From NCBI GenBank assembly GCA_024710925.1, contig JANJTW010000189.1, positions 1-34,803 on the forward strand: 34,803 nucleotides of DNA, written 5' to 3'. The notes beneath the pieces are model-generated. The model did no database searches. It was not told where the DNA came from and saw only the letters and a program-made list of their open reading frames with translations. Every line of letters starts with the position of its first letter. Within the stretch, counting starts at the first letter, position 1. This stretch comes from Rhodocyclaceae bacterium. Lineage in GTDB: Bacteria; Pseudomonadota; Gammaproteobacteria; Burkholderiales; Rhodocyclaceae. The position numbers were made by a program, and so were the translations under genes. Positions 19,301 through 28,155 of the stretch are shown here, in pieces.

Positions 19301-21103
19301 TTATTTCGCGGGCTTTGCAGCCCACGAATCCTTCAGCGTCACCGTGCGGTTGAACACCGGCGCGCCGGCCTGCGAATCGACGCGGTCGGCGACGAAGTAG
19401 CCGTGGCGCTCGAACTGGAAGCAGTCTTCGGCCTGGGCGTCCTTCAGCGAGGGTTCGAGCCGGGCGGTGATGACCTGCTTTGAGTTCGGGTTGATGTCGT
19501 CGAGGTAGTCGCGTTCCAGCTCCGGCGCGTCGCCCTCGCGCCGCGCGCCCGGCGCCGGAACGGCAAACAGTCGGTCGTAGAGGCGCACTTCGGCGGTGTA
19601 GCCGTGGGCCACCGAAACCCAGTGCAGGTTGCCCTTGACCTTGACGCTGTCGGCGCCCGGCGTGCCGGACTTGGTCTCCGGCAGGTATTCGCACAACACG
19701 GCGGTGACCTTGCCCGAGGCGTCCTTCTCGCAGCCGGTGCACTTCACGATGTAGCCGTATTTCAGGCGGGCCATGTTGCCCGGGTAGAGGCGGTGGAAGC
19801 CCTTGCTCGGCTCTTCCATGAAATCCTCGGCCTCGATCCACAGCTCGCGCGAGAAGGGCATGGCCCGCTTGCCGAGTTCCGGCTTGAGCGGATGGTTCGG
19901 CGCGAAGGCTTCCTCGCTCTGGCCTTCCGGGTAGTTGGTGATGATCAGCTTCAACGGATCGAGCACGGCGACGCGGCGCTCGGCGGATTCGTTGAGCACT
20001 TCGCGGAAGCAGTCCTCGAAGGTGACGTAGTCGATCAGCGAGTCGTGCTTGGAGACGCCGATGCGCTCGGCGAAGAGGCGGAAGCCTTCCGGCGTGTAGC
20101 CGCGGCGGCGCGCGCCGACCAGCGTCGGCATGCGCGGGTCGTCCCAGCCGTCGACATGCTTTTCATCGACCAGCTGGATCAGCTTGCGCTTCGAGAGCAC
20201 GACGTAGGTCAGGTTCAGGCGCGAGAACTCGATCTGCTGCGGCAGCGGGCGTTGCAGCTTGCCGCCTTCGGCCAGGCGTTCGAGCAGCCAGTCGTAGAAC
20301 GGGCGCTGGTCCTCGAATTCGAGCGTGCAGATCGAGTGCGTGATGTTCTCCAGCGCATCCTCGATCGGGTGGGCGAAGGTGTACATCGGATAGACGCACC
20401 ACTTGTCGCCGGTGTTGTGGTGCGTGGCGTGGCGGATGCGGTAGATGGCCGGGTCGCGCAGGTTGATGTTGGGCGAGGCCATGTCGATCTTCGCGCGCAG
20501 GATGTGCGCGCCGTCCGGGAACTCGCCCTGCTGCATGCGCTTGAAGAGGTCCATGCTCTCGGCGGCGCTGCGGTTGCGGAACGGCGAGTCCTTGCCCGGC
20601 TCCTTCAGCGTGCCGCGGTTGGCGCGCATCTCGTCGGCGCTCTGGCTGTCGACGTAGGCGTGGCCGGCTTCGATCAGGTACTCGGCGAACTCGACCATCC
20701 AGTCGAAGTAGTTGGAGGCGTAGTAGAGATTCTTCTCCCCCTCCTTCTCCCACGAGCAGCCGAGCCATTTCACCGCATCGATGATCGAGTCGACGTACTC
20801 CTGCTCCTCCTTCTCCGGGTTGGTGTCGTCGAAGCGCAGGTGGCAGCGGCCGCCATACTGCTCGGCCAGGCCGAAGTTGAGCAGGATCGACTTGGCGTGG
20901 CCGAAGTGCAGGTAGCCGTTCGGTTCCGGCGGGAAACGGGTGCGGATCTTCGCCGCGTCGAGTGGCGCGCCGGCGTGGTCGGCAGCGGTGCCGGGCTGGC
21001 CGGCCCAGCGGCGCTGCGCGTGCTTGCCGGCGGCGAGGTCGGCTTCGACGATGTTCTTGATGAAGTTGGCGGCGGGAACGGCCGGGGCGGTTTCTTTGGA
21101 CAT
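19301..21103 (-). CDS. glnS: Glutaminyl-tRNA synthetase
   Basis: Start [47 protein letters not shown] (HIGH), VLSKRKL (KMSKS-like), [34 protein letters not shown]. Confidence 0.97.
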   Translation of the reverse strand: MSKETAPAVPAANFIKNIVEADLAAGKHAQRRWAGQPGTAADHAGAPLDAAKIRTRFPPEPNGYLHFGHAKSILLNFGLAEQYGGRCHLRFDDTNPEKEEQEYVDSIIDAVKWLGCSWEKEGEKNLYYASNYFDWMVEFAEYLIEAGHAYVDSQSADEMRANRGTLKEPGKDSPFRNRSAAESMDLFKRMQQGEFPDGAHILRAKIDMASPNINLRDPAIYRIRHATHHNTGDKWCVYPMYTFAHPIEDALENITHSICTLEFEDQRPFYDWLLERLAEGGKLQRPLPQQIEFSRLNLTYVVLSKRKLIQLVDEKHVDGWDDPRMPTLVGARRRGYTPEGFRLFAERIGVSKHDSLIDYVTFEDCFREVLNESAERRVAVLDPLKLIITNYPEGQSEEAFAPNHPLKPELGKRAMPFSRELWIEAEDFMEEPSKGFHRLYPGNMARLKYGYIVKCTGCEKDASGKVTAVLCEYLPETKSGTPGADSVKVKGNLHWVSVAHGYTAEVRLYDRLFAVPAPGARREGDAPELERDYLDDINPNSKQVITARLEPSLKDAQAEDCFQFERHGYFVADRVDSQAGAPVFNRTVTLKDSWAAKPAK

Positions 21104-21163
21104 GGCGGGGGCGTTGGCTTGGCGCGAAAGCCGCATTCTAGCAGGGGCCGGCCGGCCCCCGCG

Positions 21164-21730
21164 TCAGTGCCGGCCGGCGACGCGGCTGCGAAAGAGCGCG
21201 AGGATGGTCGGGTCGTGCTTGCCGCTTTCCTCGCGTTCCAGCGTCGCCATCACCTCCGCGTGCGTGCGTGCCGGGTGGTAGGGGCGCGGCATGGCCATCG
21301 CGTCGTAGCTGTCGGCGATGCCGAGGACGCGCGCCAGCGCCGGGATGTCCTCGCCGGCGAAGCCATCCGGGTAGCCGCTGCCGTCGTAGCGCTCGTGATG
21401 GTGGCGGACGATGGTCGCCACCTCGTCCATGCCGTCGATGCCGATGCTGCGCAGGATGCGCTCGCCGCGCACGGCGTGGCTCTGCATCACCTGCCACTCG
21501 TCGGCGGAGAAGCGTCCCGGCTTGCGCAGGATCTGATCGGGAATGCCGATCTTGCCGATGTCGTGCATGGCGCTGGCAAGCCGCAGCAGGCGCAGCTCGC
21601 GCTGGCTCAGCCGGCAGGCCCGGCCGAGTTCGCCGGCGAGCGTGGCGACGCGGTCGCTGTGTTCGCGCGTGTGGCCGTCGCGTTCGTCGAGCGTGGTGAT
21701 CAGCGTGCGGGCGAAGTGCTCGGGCGACAT
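21164..21730 (-). CDS. HD-GYP domain phosphodiesterase, stand-alone
   Basis: Start MSPEHFARTL; HTREHSDRVA, MHDIGKIGIPDQIL, SHAVRGERIL, HHERYDGSGYPDGFAGEDIPALARVLGIADSYDAM. Confidence 0.9.
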   Translation of the reverse strand: MSPEHFARTLITTLDERDGHTREHSDRVATLAGELGRACRLSQRELRLLRLASAMHDIGKIGIPDQILRKPGRFSADEWQVMQSHAVRGERILRSIGIDGMDEVATIVRHHHERYDGSGYPDGFAGEDIPALARVLGIADSYDAMAMPRPYHPARTHAEVMATLEREESGKHDPTILALFRSRVAGRH

Positions 21731-21820
21731 GGCGGACTCCCTCGGGGTGGCCGGACGACGGAAGTCCGTCGCCGCGTTTCTCCGGTTGGATCGCATTGCC
21801 GCGGGCGGGTTCCTTCGCGT

Positions 21821-23425
21821 TCAGCCGCCGCGCAGTTCGACCAGCAGGCGGGCGGCCTTCGCCGCCTGGTCGATGACGCGCCGCAGCGTGCTGAAGCTGC
21901 GCGTCAGCGATTCCATCGCGGCGATGTCGATCTCGCCGCAGGCGCCGGCCGTCAGCAGGTCGGCCTTCAGGCGCTGGTAGCCGGCCTCGAATTCCTCGGC
22001 CTGCGCGCTGCTGAGCGGTGCGAAGGGTTCGGTATCCGGATTGAGCTGGACGAGCAGGTCGTCGGCAAGCTTGGCGAGTGCGAGCAGGTTGCGTTGCAGC
22101 GGGGTGTCGCCGAGCGTGGCGATGGCCGGGTGGCCGGTGGCGATGTCCGGCGCCACTTCGCCGCAGGTCTCGTAGTAGCGCTGTACGCGCAACAGGCGGG
22201 CGAACTCCTGCGCCGTACCGGCCGACATCGGACCGCGGTTGACGCGGGCAACGAAGTCGGCGATGGCCCGGTTCAGGCCGGGCAGGGCGGCCGATTCGTC
22301 CGGGCGGCCGGGGATGCCGGTAAGCGTGCCGAGGCGCGCCCAGACGCCGCCGACGGCCATGCCGCCGAGGCGGACCAGTTCGCGGCGCAGGGCGTCGGCG
22401 GCCAGCGACGGCACCGAGGCGACGTTGCGGTCGAGGAAGTGCGGCTGCGAGATCGTTTCCTCGCGGGTGCGGAAGCGGCGGAGCAGGAAGGCGGCGAGGG
22501 GGTCGCCGAGCGGCCACATCAGGATGACGCCGAGGACGTTGAACACCGTGTGGAATAGCGCGAGGCCGACCGCCGGCGACGAACCGAGGGCAAAGGCATC
22601 GCCGAGCAGGTCGACGATGCCGATCAGGGCCGGCAGCAGGACGAAGGCGACGGCGCCGGTGAGGACGTTGAACAGGATGTGCGCGGCCGCGGCGCGGCGG
22701 GCGGCGGGCGTGGCGCCGAGGGCGGCGAGCAGCGCCGTGACGGTCGTGCCGATGTTGGCGCCGATGACCGCCGCCGCCGCTTCCGGCAGCGGCAGTACGC
22801 CGCTTTCGGCGAGCGTCAGGACGATCGTCAGCGATGCCGCCGAGGATTGCATGAGCACGGTGAGCAACAGGCCGGCGAGGATGAAGCCGAACACCGACCA
22901 GAGTCCGTGTCCGCTCCAGGCGCCGAGGTCGAAGGACTGGCCGGCGTCGTTGAAGGCCTGCTGCAGGAAGGCGATGCCGAGGAAGAGGACGCCGAAGCCG
23001 GCCAGGGCCCCGCCGACGGCGCCGCGCCGGGTATCCGGGCCGGACAGCCGGAGCGCCATGCCGATGCCGATGATCGGCAGCGCGGCGGCCTCGATCTTGA
23101 TCTTGAAGCCGACCAGCGCGACCAGCCAGCCGATGGTGGTGGTACCGACGTTCGAGCCGAAGATGACCCACAGCGACTGGCCGAAAGTGAGCAGTCCGGC
23201 GTTGACGAAGCCGATGGCGGCGACGGTGACGGCGCTGGAGGACTGCACCAGCGTGGTGACGACGATGCCGGAAACGAGACCGCGCAGCCGGGTCTGCGTC
23301 GAGGTCGCGAGGACGTTGCCGAGGAGCGGGCCGGCGGCGGCCTTCAGCCCGTCGGTCATGAGCATCATGCCGAGCAGGAAAAGGCCGAGGCCGCCGAGGA
23401 CGAGGCCGGTTTCCTGTGCGTTCAT
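21821..23425 (-). CDS. Na/Pi cotransporter family protein with PhoU-like C-terminus
   Basis: Start MNAQETGLVLGGLGLFLLGM; repeated QSSSAVTVAAIGFVNAGL and QSSAASLTIVLTLAESGV motifs; helical C-terminal region. Confidence 0.93.
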   Translation of the reverse strand: MNAQETGLVLGGLGLFLLGMMLMTDGLKAAAGPLLGNVLATSTQTRLRGLVSGIVVTTLVQSSSAVTVAAIGFVNAGLLTFGQSLWVIFGSNVGTTTIGWLVALVGFKIKIEAAALPIIGIGMALRLSGPDTRRGAVGGALAGFGVLFLGIAFLQQAFNDAGQSFDLGAWSGHGLWSVFGFILAGLLLTVLMQSSAASLTIVLTLAESGVLPLPEAAAAVIGANIGTTVTALLAALGATPAARRAAAAHILFNVLTGAVAFVLLPALIGIVDLLGDAFALGSSPAVGLALFHTVFNVLGVILMWPLGDPLAAFLLRRFRTREETISQPHFLDRNVASVPSLAADALRRELVRLGGMAVGGVWARLGTLTGIPGRPDESAALPGLNRAIADFVARVNRGPMSAGTAQEFARLLRVQRYYETCGEVAPDIATGHPAIATLGDTPLQRNLLALAKLADDLLVQLNPDTEPFAPLSSAQAEEFEAGYQRLKADLLTAGACGEIDIAAMESLTRSFSTLRRVIDQAAKAARLLVELRGG

Positions 23426-23492
23426 GGGGGCGGCAGGCGCGTGCGCATGCGGGTCAGCATGGGCCACGCGGCGCGGCCGCGTCAAGCGGCGC

Positions 23493-25064
23493 TCAGGCGT
23501 GCACGATGCCGAAGATCATGTAGTAGAGCAGCGCCGCCAGCAGCGCCGACACGGGCACGGTGATCACCCAGGCGGCGGCGATCTTGACCAGCGCCGAGCG
23601 CTTCACCAGTTCGTGGCGATAGACCTTGCGGATCTGCTTGCGCTCGCGCTTCGTCAGCTCGGCCGTCTCGGCGTGCGCCTTGAGGCGTTCGAGCATGATC
23701 CGCTTGTCGGCCAGCGTCGCGGCCTTGAAGCGTTCGAGGAAATTCTCGACGACCTCCTTGTCGGCGCCGATGTGGTGGTGTTTGATCTCCTCGATCATCT
23801 GCGAGTAGCTGGTCTTGATGAACTCGCGCAGGAATCCGACGCCGAAGACGCCGCCGACGGCGATGTGCGTCGAGCTGACCGGCAGGCCGAACTGCGAGGC
23901 GACGATGACGGTCAGCGCCGCCGACATGGCGATGCAGAAGGCGCGCATCTGGTCGAGTTCGGTGATTTCGCTGCCGACGGTGCGGATCAGCTTCGGTCCG
24001 TAGAGCATCAGCCCGACGGCGATGCCGGCGGCGCCGACCAGCATGACCCAGAACGGAATGCCGGCCTTGGCCGAAACCCGGCCGCTGTTGACGACGTCGG
24101 CGATGGCCGCCAGCGGACCGACGGCGTTGGCGACGTCGTTGGCGCCGTGCGCGAAGCTGAGCAGCGCCGCGGCGCAGATCAGCGGGACGGTAAACAGCGA
24201 GTTGATGCTCTGCTTGGTGTTGGCAAGTGTGTGGAACTTGCGCTTGATCGAATGCGCGACCAGCCAGTGGGTGAGGGCGCCGACGGCCGCGCCGATGGCG
24301 AAGGCGGTGCCGGTGCCGACTTTCAGTACCTTGGACAGGCCCTTCAGCATCAGGTAGGTCGTGAAGGCCCAGGCCATCAGCGCGATGAGCAGCGGCACCA
24401 TGCGCCGCGCCGCCGCGACCATGTCCTCGCGGTAGGTGATGGTGCGCTTGATCCAGTACAGGAAGCCGGCGGCGACGACGCCGCCGAGTACCGGCGAGAT
24501 GATCCAGCTGGCGACGATGCCGCCGAGGGTGCCCCAGTTCGCCGAGTCGAGGCCGCCGGCGGCGATGCCGGCGCCGAGGACGGCGCCGATGATCGAATGC
24601 GTCGTCGATACCGGCGCGCCGAGTGCCGTTGCCAGGTTCAGCCAGAGCGCGCCGGCAAGCAGGGCGGCGATCATCAGCCAGACGAAGCGGTCGGCGTCGG
24701 CGATGGCGGCCGGATTGATGATGCCCTTCTGCACGGTGGCGACGACGTCGCCGCCGGCGATCAGCGCGCCGGCCATCTCGAAGACGGCGGCAATGATGAT
24801 CGCGCCGGTCATCGAGATCGCCCGCGAGCCGACGGCCGGGCCGACGTTGTTGGCGACGTCGTTGGCGCCGATGTTCATCGCCATGTAGCCGCCGATCATC
24901 GCCGCGATCACCAGCAGGACGCCGTGCTGGCCGCTGGCGCCGGTGGTGAGGCTGGTGTACAGCATCACCGCGACGACGAAGATGAGTCCGATGCCAAGGC
25001 GCTGCGTTTCCCGGCTGCCGCGCTTGGTTGCCTTCTCGATGTCGGCGATATCCCTGAATTCCAT
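23493..25064 (-). CDS. Inorganic phosphate transporter, PiT family
   Basis: Start MEFRDIADIEKATKRGSRE; duplicated PiT signatures GANDVANNVGPAVGSRAI and GANDVANAVGPLAAI, plus GAPVSTTHSIIGAVLG and GLPVSSTHIAVGGVFG. Confidence 0.95.
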   Translation of the reverse strand: MEFRDIADIEKATKRGSRETQRLGIGLIFVVAVMLYTSLTTGASGQHGVLLVIAAMIGGYMAMNIGANDVANNVGPAVGSRAISMTGAIIIAAVFEMAGALIAGGDVVATVQKGIINPAAIADADRFVWLMIAALLAGALWLNLATALGAPVSTTHSIIGAVLGAGIAAGGLDSANWGTLGGIVASWIISPVLGGVVAAGFLYWIKRTITYREDMVAAARRMVPLLIALMAWAFTTYLMLKGLSKVLKVGTGTAFAIGAAVGALTHWLVAHSIKRKFHTLANTKQSINSLFTVPLICAAALLSFAHGANDVANAVGPLAAIADVVNSGRVSAKAGIPFWVMLVGAAGIAVGLMLYGPKLIRTVGSEITELDQMRAFCIAMSAALTVIVASQFGLPVSSTHIAVGGVFGVGFLREFIKTSYSQMIEEIKHHHIGADKEVVENFLERFKAATLADKRIMLERLKAHAETAELTKRERKQIRKVYRHELVKRSALVKIAAAWVITVPVSALLAALLYYMIFGIVHA

Positions 25065-25186
25065 GGCCTTCCCTTGCTCCTGTGGCAGTCGGCGGGGCGG
25101 CTCGTGGCGGCCGCTTTCCCGTCTGCGAGGGCGGCATTTTGACATCAATGTGACGTTTTCGTGAAAACGGCGGGGCGGCGGCGGCG

Positions 25187-25214
25187 AAAAAAAACCCGGC
25201 CGGGGCCGGGTTCG
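25187..25214 (-). terminator. Rho-independent terminator downstream of htpX
   Basis: On the minus strand AACCCGGC-CCCG-GCCGGGTT followed by a T8 tract, 35 nt after the htpX stop. Confidence 0.85.
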
Positions 25215-25247
25215 GGAACGCGGCGGGGGCCGCGGAGGGGGTCACAC

Positions 25248-26120
25248 TCAGGACTGCAAGGCTCGAATACGGGACTCGATCGGCGGGTGGGTGGAGAACA
25301 GCGCCATCCACGCCGGGCCGCCGGCGATGCCGGCACTGGCCATGTTCTGCGGCAGCGGCTCGGTGTGCAGGCCGCCGAGGCGGCGCAGCGCGGACACCAT
25401 CGGCTGCGGGTTGCCCATCAGTTGGGCGGCGCCGCGGTCGGCGCGGAATTCGCGCTGACGCGAGAAGTAGGCGACGATGATGCTGGCGAGGATGCCGAAG
25501 ACGATGTCGCAGACGATCGTCGTCACCATGTAGCCGATGCCGGGACCGGACGACTCCGAGTCGTTGCGGCGCAGGAAGGAGTCGACCAGGTAGCCGACGA
25601 CGCGCGAGAGGAAGACGACGAAGGTGTTGACGACCCCCTGGATCAAGGTCAGCGTGACCATGTCGCCGTTGGCGATGTGCGCCACCTCGTGCGCCAGCAC
25701 CGCCTCCGCTTCCTCGCGGGTCATGCTTTGCAGCAGGCCGGTGGAGACGGCGACCAGCGAGCTGTTCTTCGTCGCGCCGGTGGCGAAGGCGTTCGGCTCG
25801 CCGTCGTAGACGGCAACTTCCGGCATGGCGATGCCGGCCTTCTGCGACAGGCGCTCGACCGTCTGCACCAGCCAGAACTCGGTCGAATTGCCCGGCGTCT
25901 GGATGACGCGGGCGCCGGTGCTCCACTTGGCCATCGGCTTCGACATGAGAAGCGAAATGAAGGCGCCGCCGAAGCCCATGACGGCGGCGAAGCCGAGCAG
26001 GGCGCCGAGGTTCAGGCCGTTGGCGGTGAGGTATTTGTTCACGCCGAGCAGACTCGCCGTGACGCCGAGCACGACCATCACGGCCAGGTTGGTGGCGAGG
26101 AATAGCACGATGCGTTTCAT
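25248..26120 (-). CDS. htpX: Membrane zinc metalloprotease HtpX
   Basis: 290 aa; [75 protein letters not shown]. Confidence 0.97.
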   Translation of the reverse strand: MKRIVLFLATNLAVMVVLGVTASLLGVNKYLTANGLNLGALLGFAAVMGFGGAFISLLMSKPMAKWSTGARVIQTPGNSTEFWLVQTVERLSQKAGIAMPEVAVYDGEPNAFATGATKNSSLVAVSTGLLQSMTREEAEAVLAHEVAHIANGDMVTLTLIQGVVNTFVVFLSRVVGYLVDSFLRRNDSESSGPGIGYMVTTIVCDIVFGILASIIVAYFSRQREFRADRGAAQLMGNPQPMVSALRRLGGLHTEPLPQNMASAGIAGGPAWMALFSTHPPIESRIRALQS

Positions 26121-26225
26121 GGTGGGGCTCCTTCGGGGTGATGCGTTGGCGGCAATGATAATGATCTTGTATTTTCCGTAAAAGCAGATAAAAATTTAAC
26201 CTTGATTCGAAAAAACGGGATGTTT

Positions 26226-27128
26226 ATGGCGCCGCTCAATTATCGGCATCTCCACTATTTCTGGGTCGTCGCCAAGGAGGGCGGCGTGACGCGCGCCGCC
26301 GACAAGCTCGGCGTCGCCGCCCAGACGATCAGCGGCCAGGTGGCGTTGCTCGAACGGGCGCTCGGCGTCTCGCTGCTGGCGCCGGCCGGGCGCGGCCTGA
26401 CGCTGACCGAAGCCGGCCGGACGGTCCTCTCCTACGCCGACCGCATCTTCAGCCTGGGCGAGCAGATGCTCGAAGCGGTCGAGTCGAGCGCCGGCGAGAG
26501 TGCGCTGCGCCTGACCGTCGGCATCCTCGATGCGCTGCCGAAGCTGACCGCGCACCGGCTGCTGCAGCCGGTGATGGCTCTCGACCGACCCGTACGGCTG
26601 GTCTGCTACGAAGGCGAACTCGACGAGCTGATGTCGGATCTGGCGCTGCATCGTATCGACGTGGTCCTCGCCGACCGGCCGGTGGCGAGCAGCGGCAGCC
26701 TGCGTGTCTTCAGCCATGCCCTCGGCGAGTATGCCGTCAGCCTCTACGCGGCGCCGGCGCTGGCCGCCCGCTATGCTCCGGGTTTTCCCGCGAGCATCTC
26801 CGGGGCGCCATTGATGCTGCCGACGCGGACCAATGCCCTGCGCGGCCGCCTTGAGCAGTGGTTCGACACGCATGAACTGCGCCCGGCCATCGTCGGCGAA
26901 TTCGAGGATGCCGCGCTGATGGATACCTTCGGCCGCCACGGGCTCGGCCTGTTCCCGGCGTTGACGATGCTCGGCCCGGAGATCGAGGCGCAGTTCGGCG
27001 CGCGGGCGGTTGGCGAACTCGACGGCGTCAGCGAGCAGGTGTTCGCCATCTCCGGCGAGCGGCGCATCCGCCACCCGGCCGTCGAGGCCATGCTCGCCGC
27101 CGGTGCGGCGCGCGTGCCGGTGGCCTGA
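26226..27128 (+). CDS. LysR-family regulator, NhaR-like
   Basis: MAPLNYRHLHYFWVVAKEGGVTRAADKLGVAAQTISGQVALLERALG resembles NhaR; alternative starts at 26202 and 26220. Confidence 0.88.
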   Translation: MAPLNYRHLHYFWVVAKEGGVTRAADKLGVAAQTISGQVALLERALGVSLLAPAGRGLTLTEAGRTVLSYADRIFSLGEQMLEAVESSAGESALRLTVGILDALPKLTAHRLLQPVMALDRPVRLVCYEGELDELMSDLALHRIDVVLADRPVASSGSLRVFSHALGEYAVSLYAAPALAARYAPGFPASISGAPLMLPTRTNALRGRLEQWFDTHELRPAIVGEFEDAALMDTFGRHGLGLFPALTMLGPEIEAQFGARAVGELDGVSEQVFAISGERRIRHPAVEAMLAAGAARVPVA

Positions 27129-27135
27129 ACGGCCG

Positions 27136-27696
27136 TCAGTAGCGGCGCCATTCGCCATTGCCGATGGCACAGGCGGTCTGCCGGGCAACATCGCCGTTGC
27201 TGGCGAATTCGTAGTCGCGGCACTGGCGCCCGTCGCGCTGGTAGGTGCGCAGCGGCGTAACGACGTAGTCGCGGCCGTTTTCCGGGCTGCGCCAGGAAAC
27301 GCGCTGCCGGTCCTTGGCCAGTTCCAGCGCGTGGCCGAAGCAGGCCCGGTCGGCGCCGGAGAGTTCGCGTGCCGCGGCGGCGCCGACGACGGCGCCGAGC
27401 ACGGTGCCGATGATGATGGCGACCGGCCGGCCGTCGCCGACCTGCGAGCCGATGGCGCCGCCGACCGCGCCGCCGATGGCCGCGCCGACCGCTTCGACGT
27501 TGCAGCGGCCGCCGAGGATGCCGTAGTCGTCGTTCCAGCGCTTGCCGGTGTAGCCGAGGTAGTAGGGGTCGTGCTTCTTGCGCCAGCCGTGCGCCGGGGC
27601 GTGCGCGGGCGGGTCGGCGAGGCTGGCCGTCGGCACCGGCAGGGCGACGGCGAGGGCGACGAGCAGCGTCAGTGGCTTGTTCCGGATCGTGGTCAT
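27136..27696 (-). CDS. Glycine-zipper (17-kDa surface antigen-like) exported protein
   Basis: N-terminal signal (MTTIRNKPLTLLVALAVALPVPTASLA), glycine zipper GAAIGGAVGGAIGSQVGDGRPVAIIIGTVLGAVVGAAAAREL. Confidence 0.82.
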   Translation of the reverse strand: MTTIRNKPLTLLVALAVALPVPTASLADPPAHAPAHGWRKKHDPYYLGYTGKRWNDDYGILGGRCNVEAVGAAIGGAVGGAIGSQVGDGRPVAIIIGTVLGAVVGAAAARELSGADRACFGHALELAKDRQRVSWRSPENGRDYVVTPLRTYQRDGRQCRDYEFASNGDVARQTACAIGNGEWRRY

Positions 27697-27765
27697 GGGC
27701 TTCCTTTCTCCGTCGGTATTTTCGTTTGACCGGTAGAATAACGTTTTGCTCGCCAAACCGTTGAA

Positions 27766-28155
27766 ATGAGCCTTGCAGGATTCCTTGCCGTCGGATTCGG
27801 CGCGATGCTCGGCGCGTGGTCGCGCTGGCTGCTCGGCCTGGCGCTCAATCCGCTGTTCGTCATGCTGCCGCTCGGCACGCTGGCGGCCAACCTGATCGGC
27901 GGCTATCTGGTTGGCGTCGCCGTCGGCGTCTTCCACATCAATTCCGGCCTGCCGCCGACGCTGAAGCTGTTCGCCATCACCGGCTTCCTCGGCGGCCTGA
28001 CGACGTTTTCCACTTTCTCGGCCGAGGTCGTCGAACGGCTGCTGGCCCATCAAGTCGGCTGGGCGCTGGCGCTGGCGTGCACGCACCTTGCCGGTTCACT
28101 GCTGATGACCTACCTCGGGCTGCTCACCGTCGGCGCCGACAAACTGTTTTCCTGA
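27766..28155 (+). CDS. crcB: Fluoride efflux transporter CrcB
   Basis: 129 aa, 4 TM; GAMLGAWSRWLLG, LGTLAANLIGGYLVG, GFLGGLTTFSTFSAEV. Confidence 0.96.
   Translation: MSLAGFLAVGFGAMLGAWSRWLLGLALNPLFVMLPLGTLAANLIGGYLVGVAVGVFHINSGLPPTLKLFAITGFLGGLTTFSTFSAEVVERLLAHQVGWALALACTHLAGSLLMTYLGLLTVGADKLFS

Noticed and set aside
19604-22558. 984-aa plus-strand ORF
   Set aside because: Antisense shadow of glnS, HD-GYP and the Na/Pi transporter, which all have strong family motifs
22239-25142. 967-aa plus-strand ORF
   Set aside because: Antisense to two clear phosphate transporters; composition artefact
26157-26175. Possible Fur box (GATAATGATCTTGTATTTT) between htpX and the nhaR-like gene
   Set aside because: Only the left half fits GATAATGATAATCATTATC; about 12 of 19 by hand, not symmetric, and no iron-related gene adjacent
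27697-27765. Fluoride riboswitch upstream of crcB
   Set aside because: The 69-bp spacer does not show the conserved fluoride-riboswitch core or pseudoknot that I could recognise
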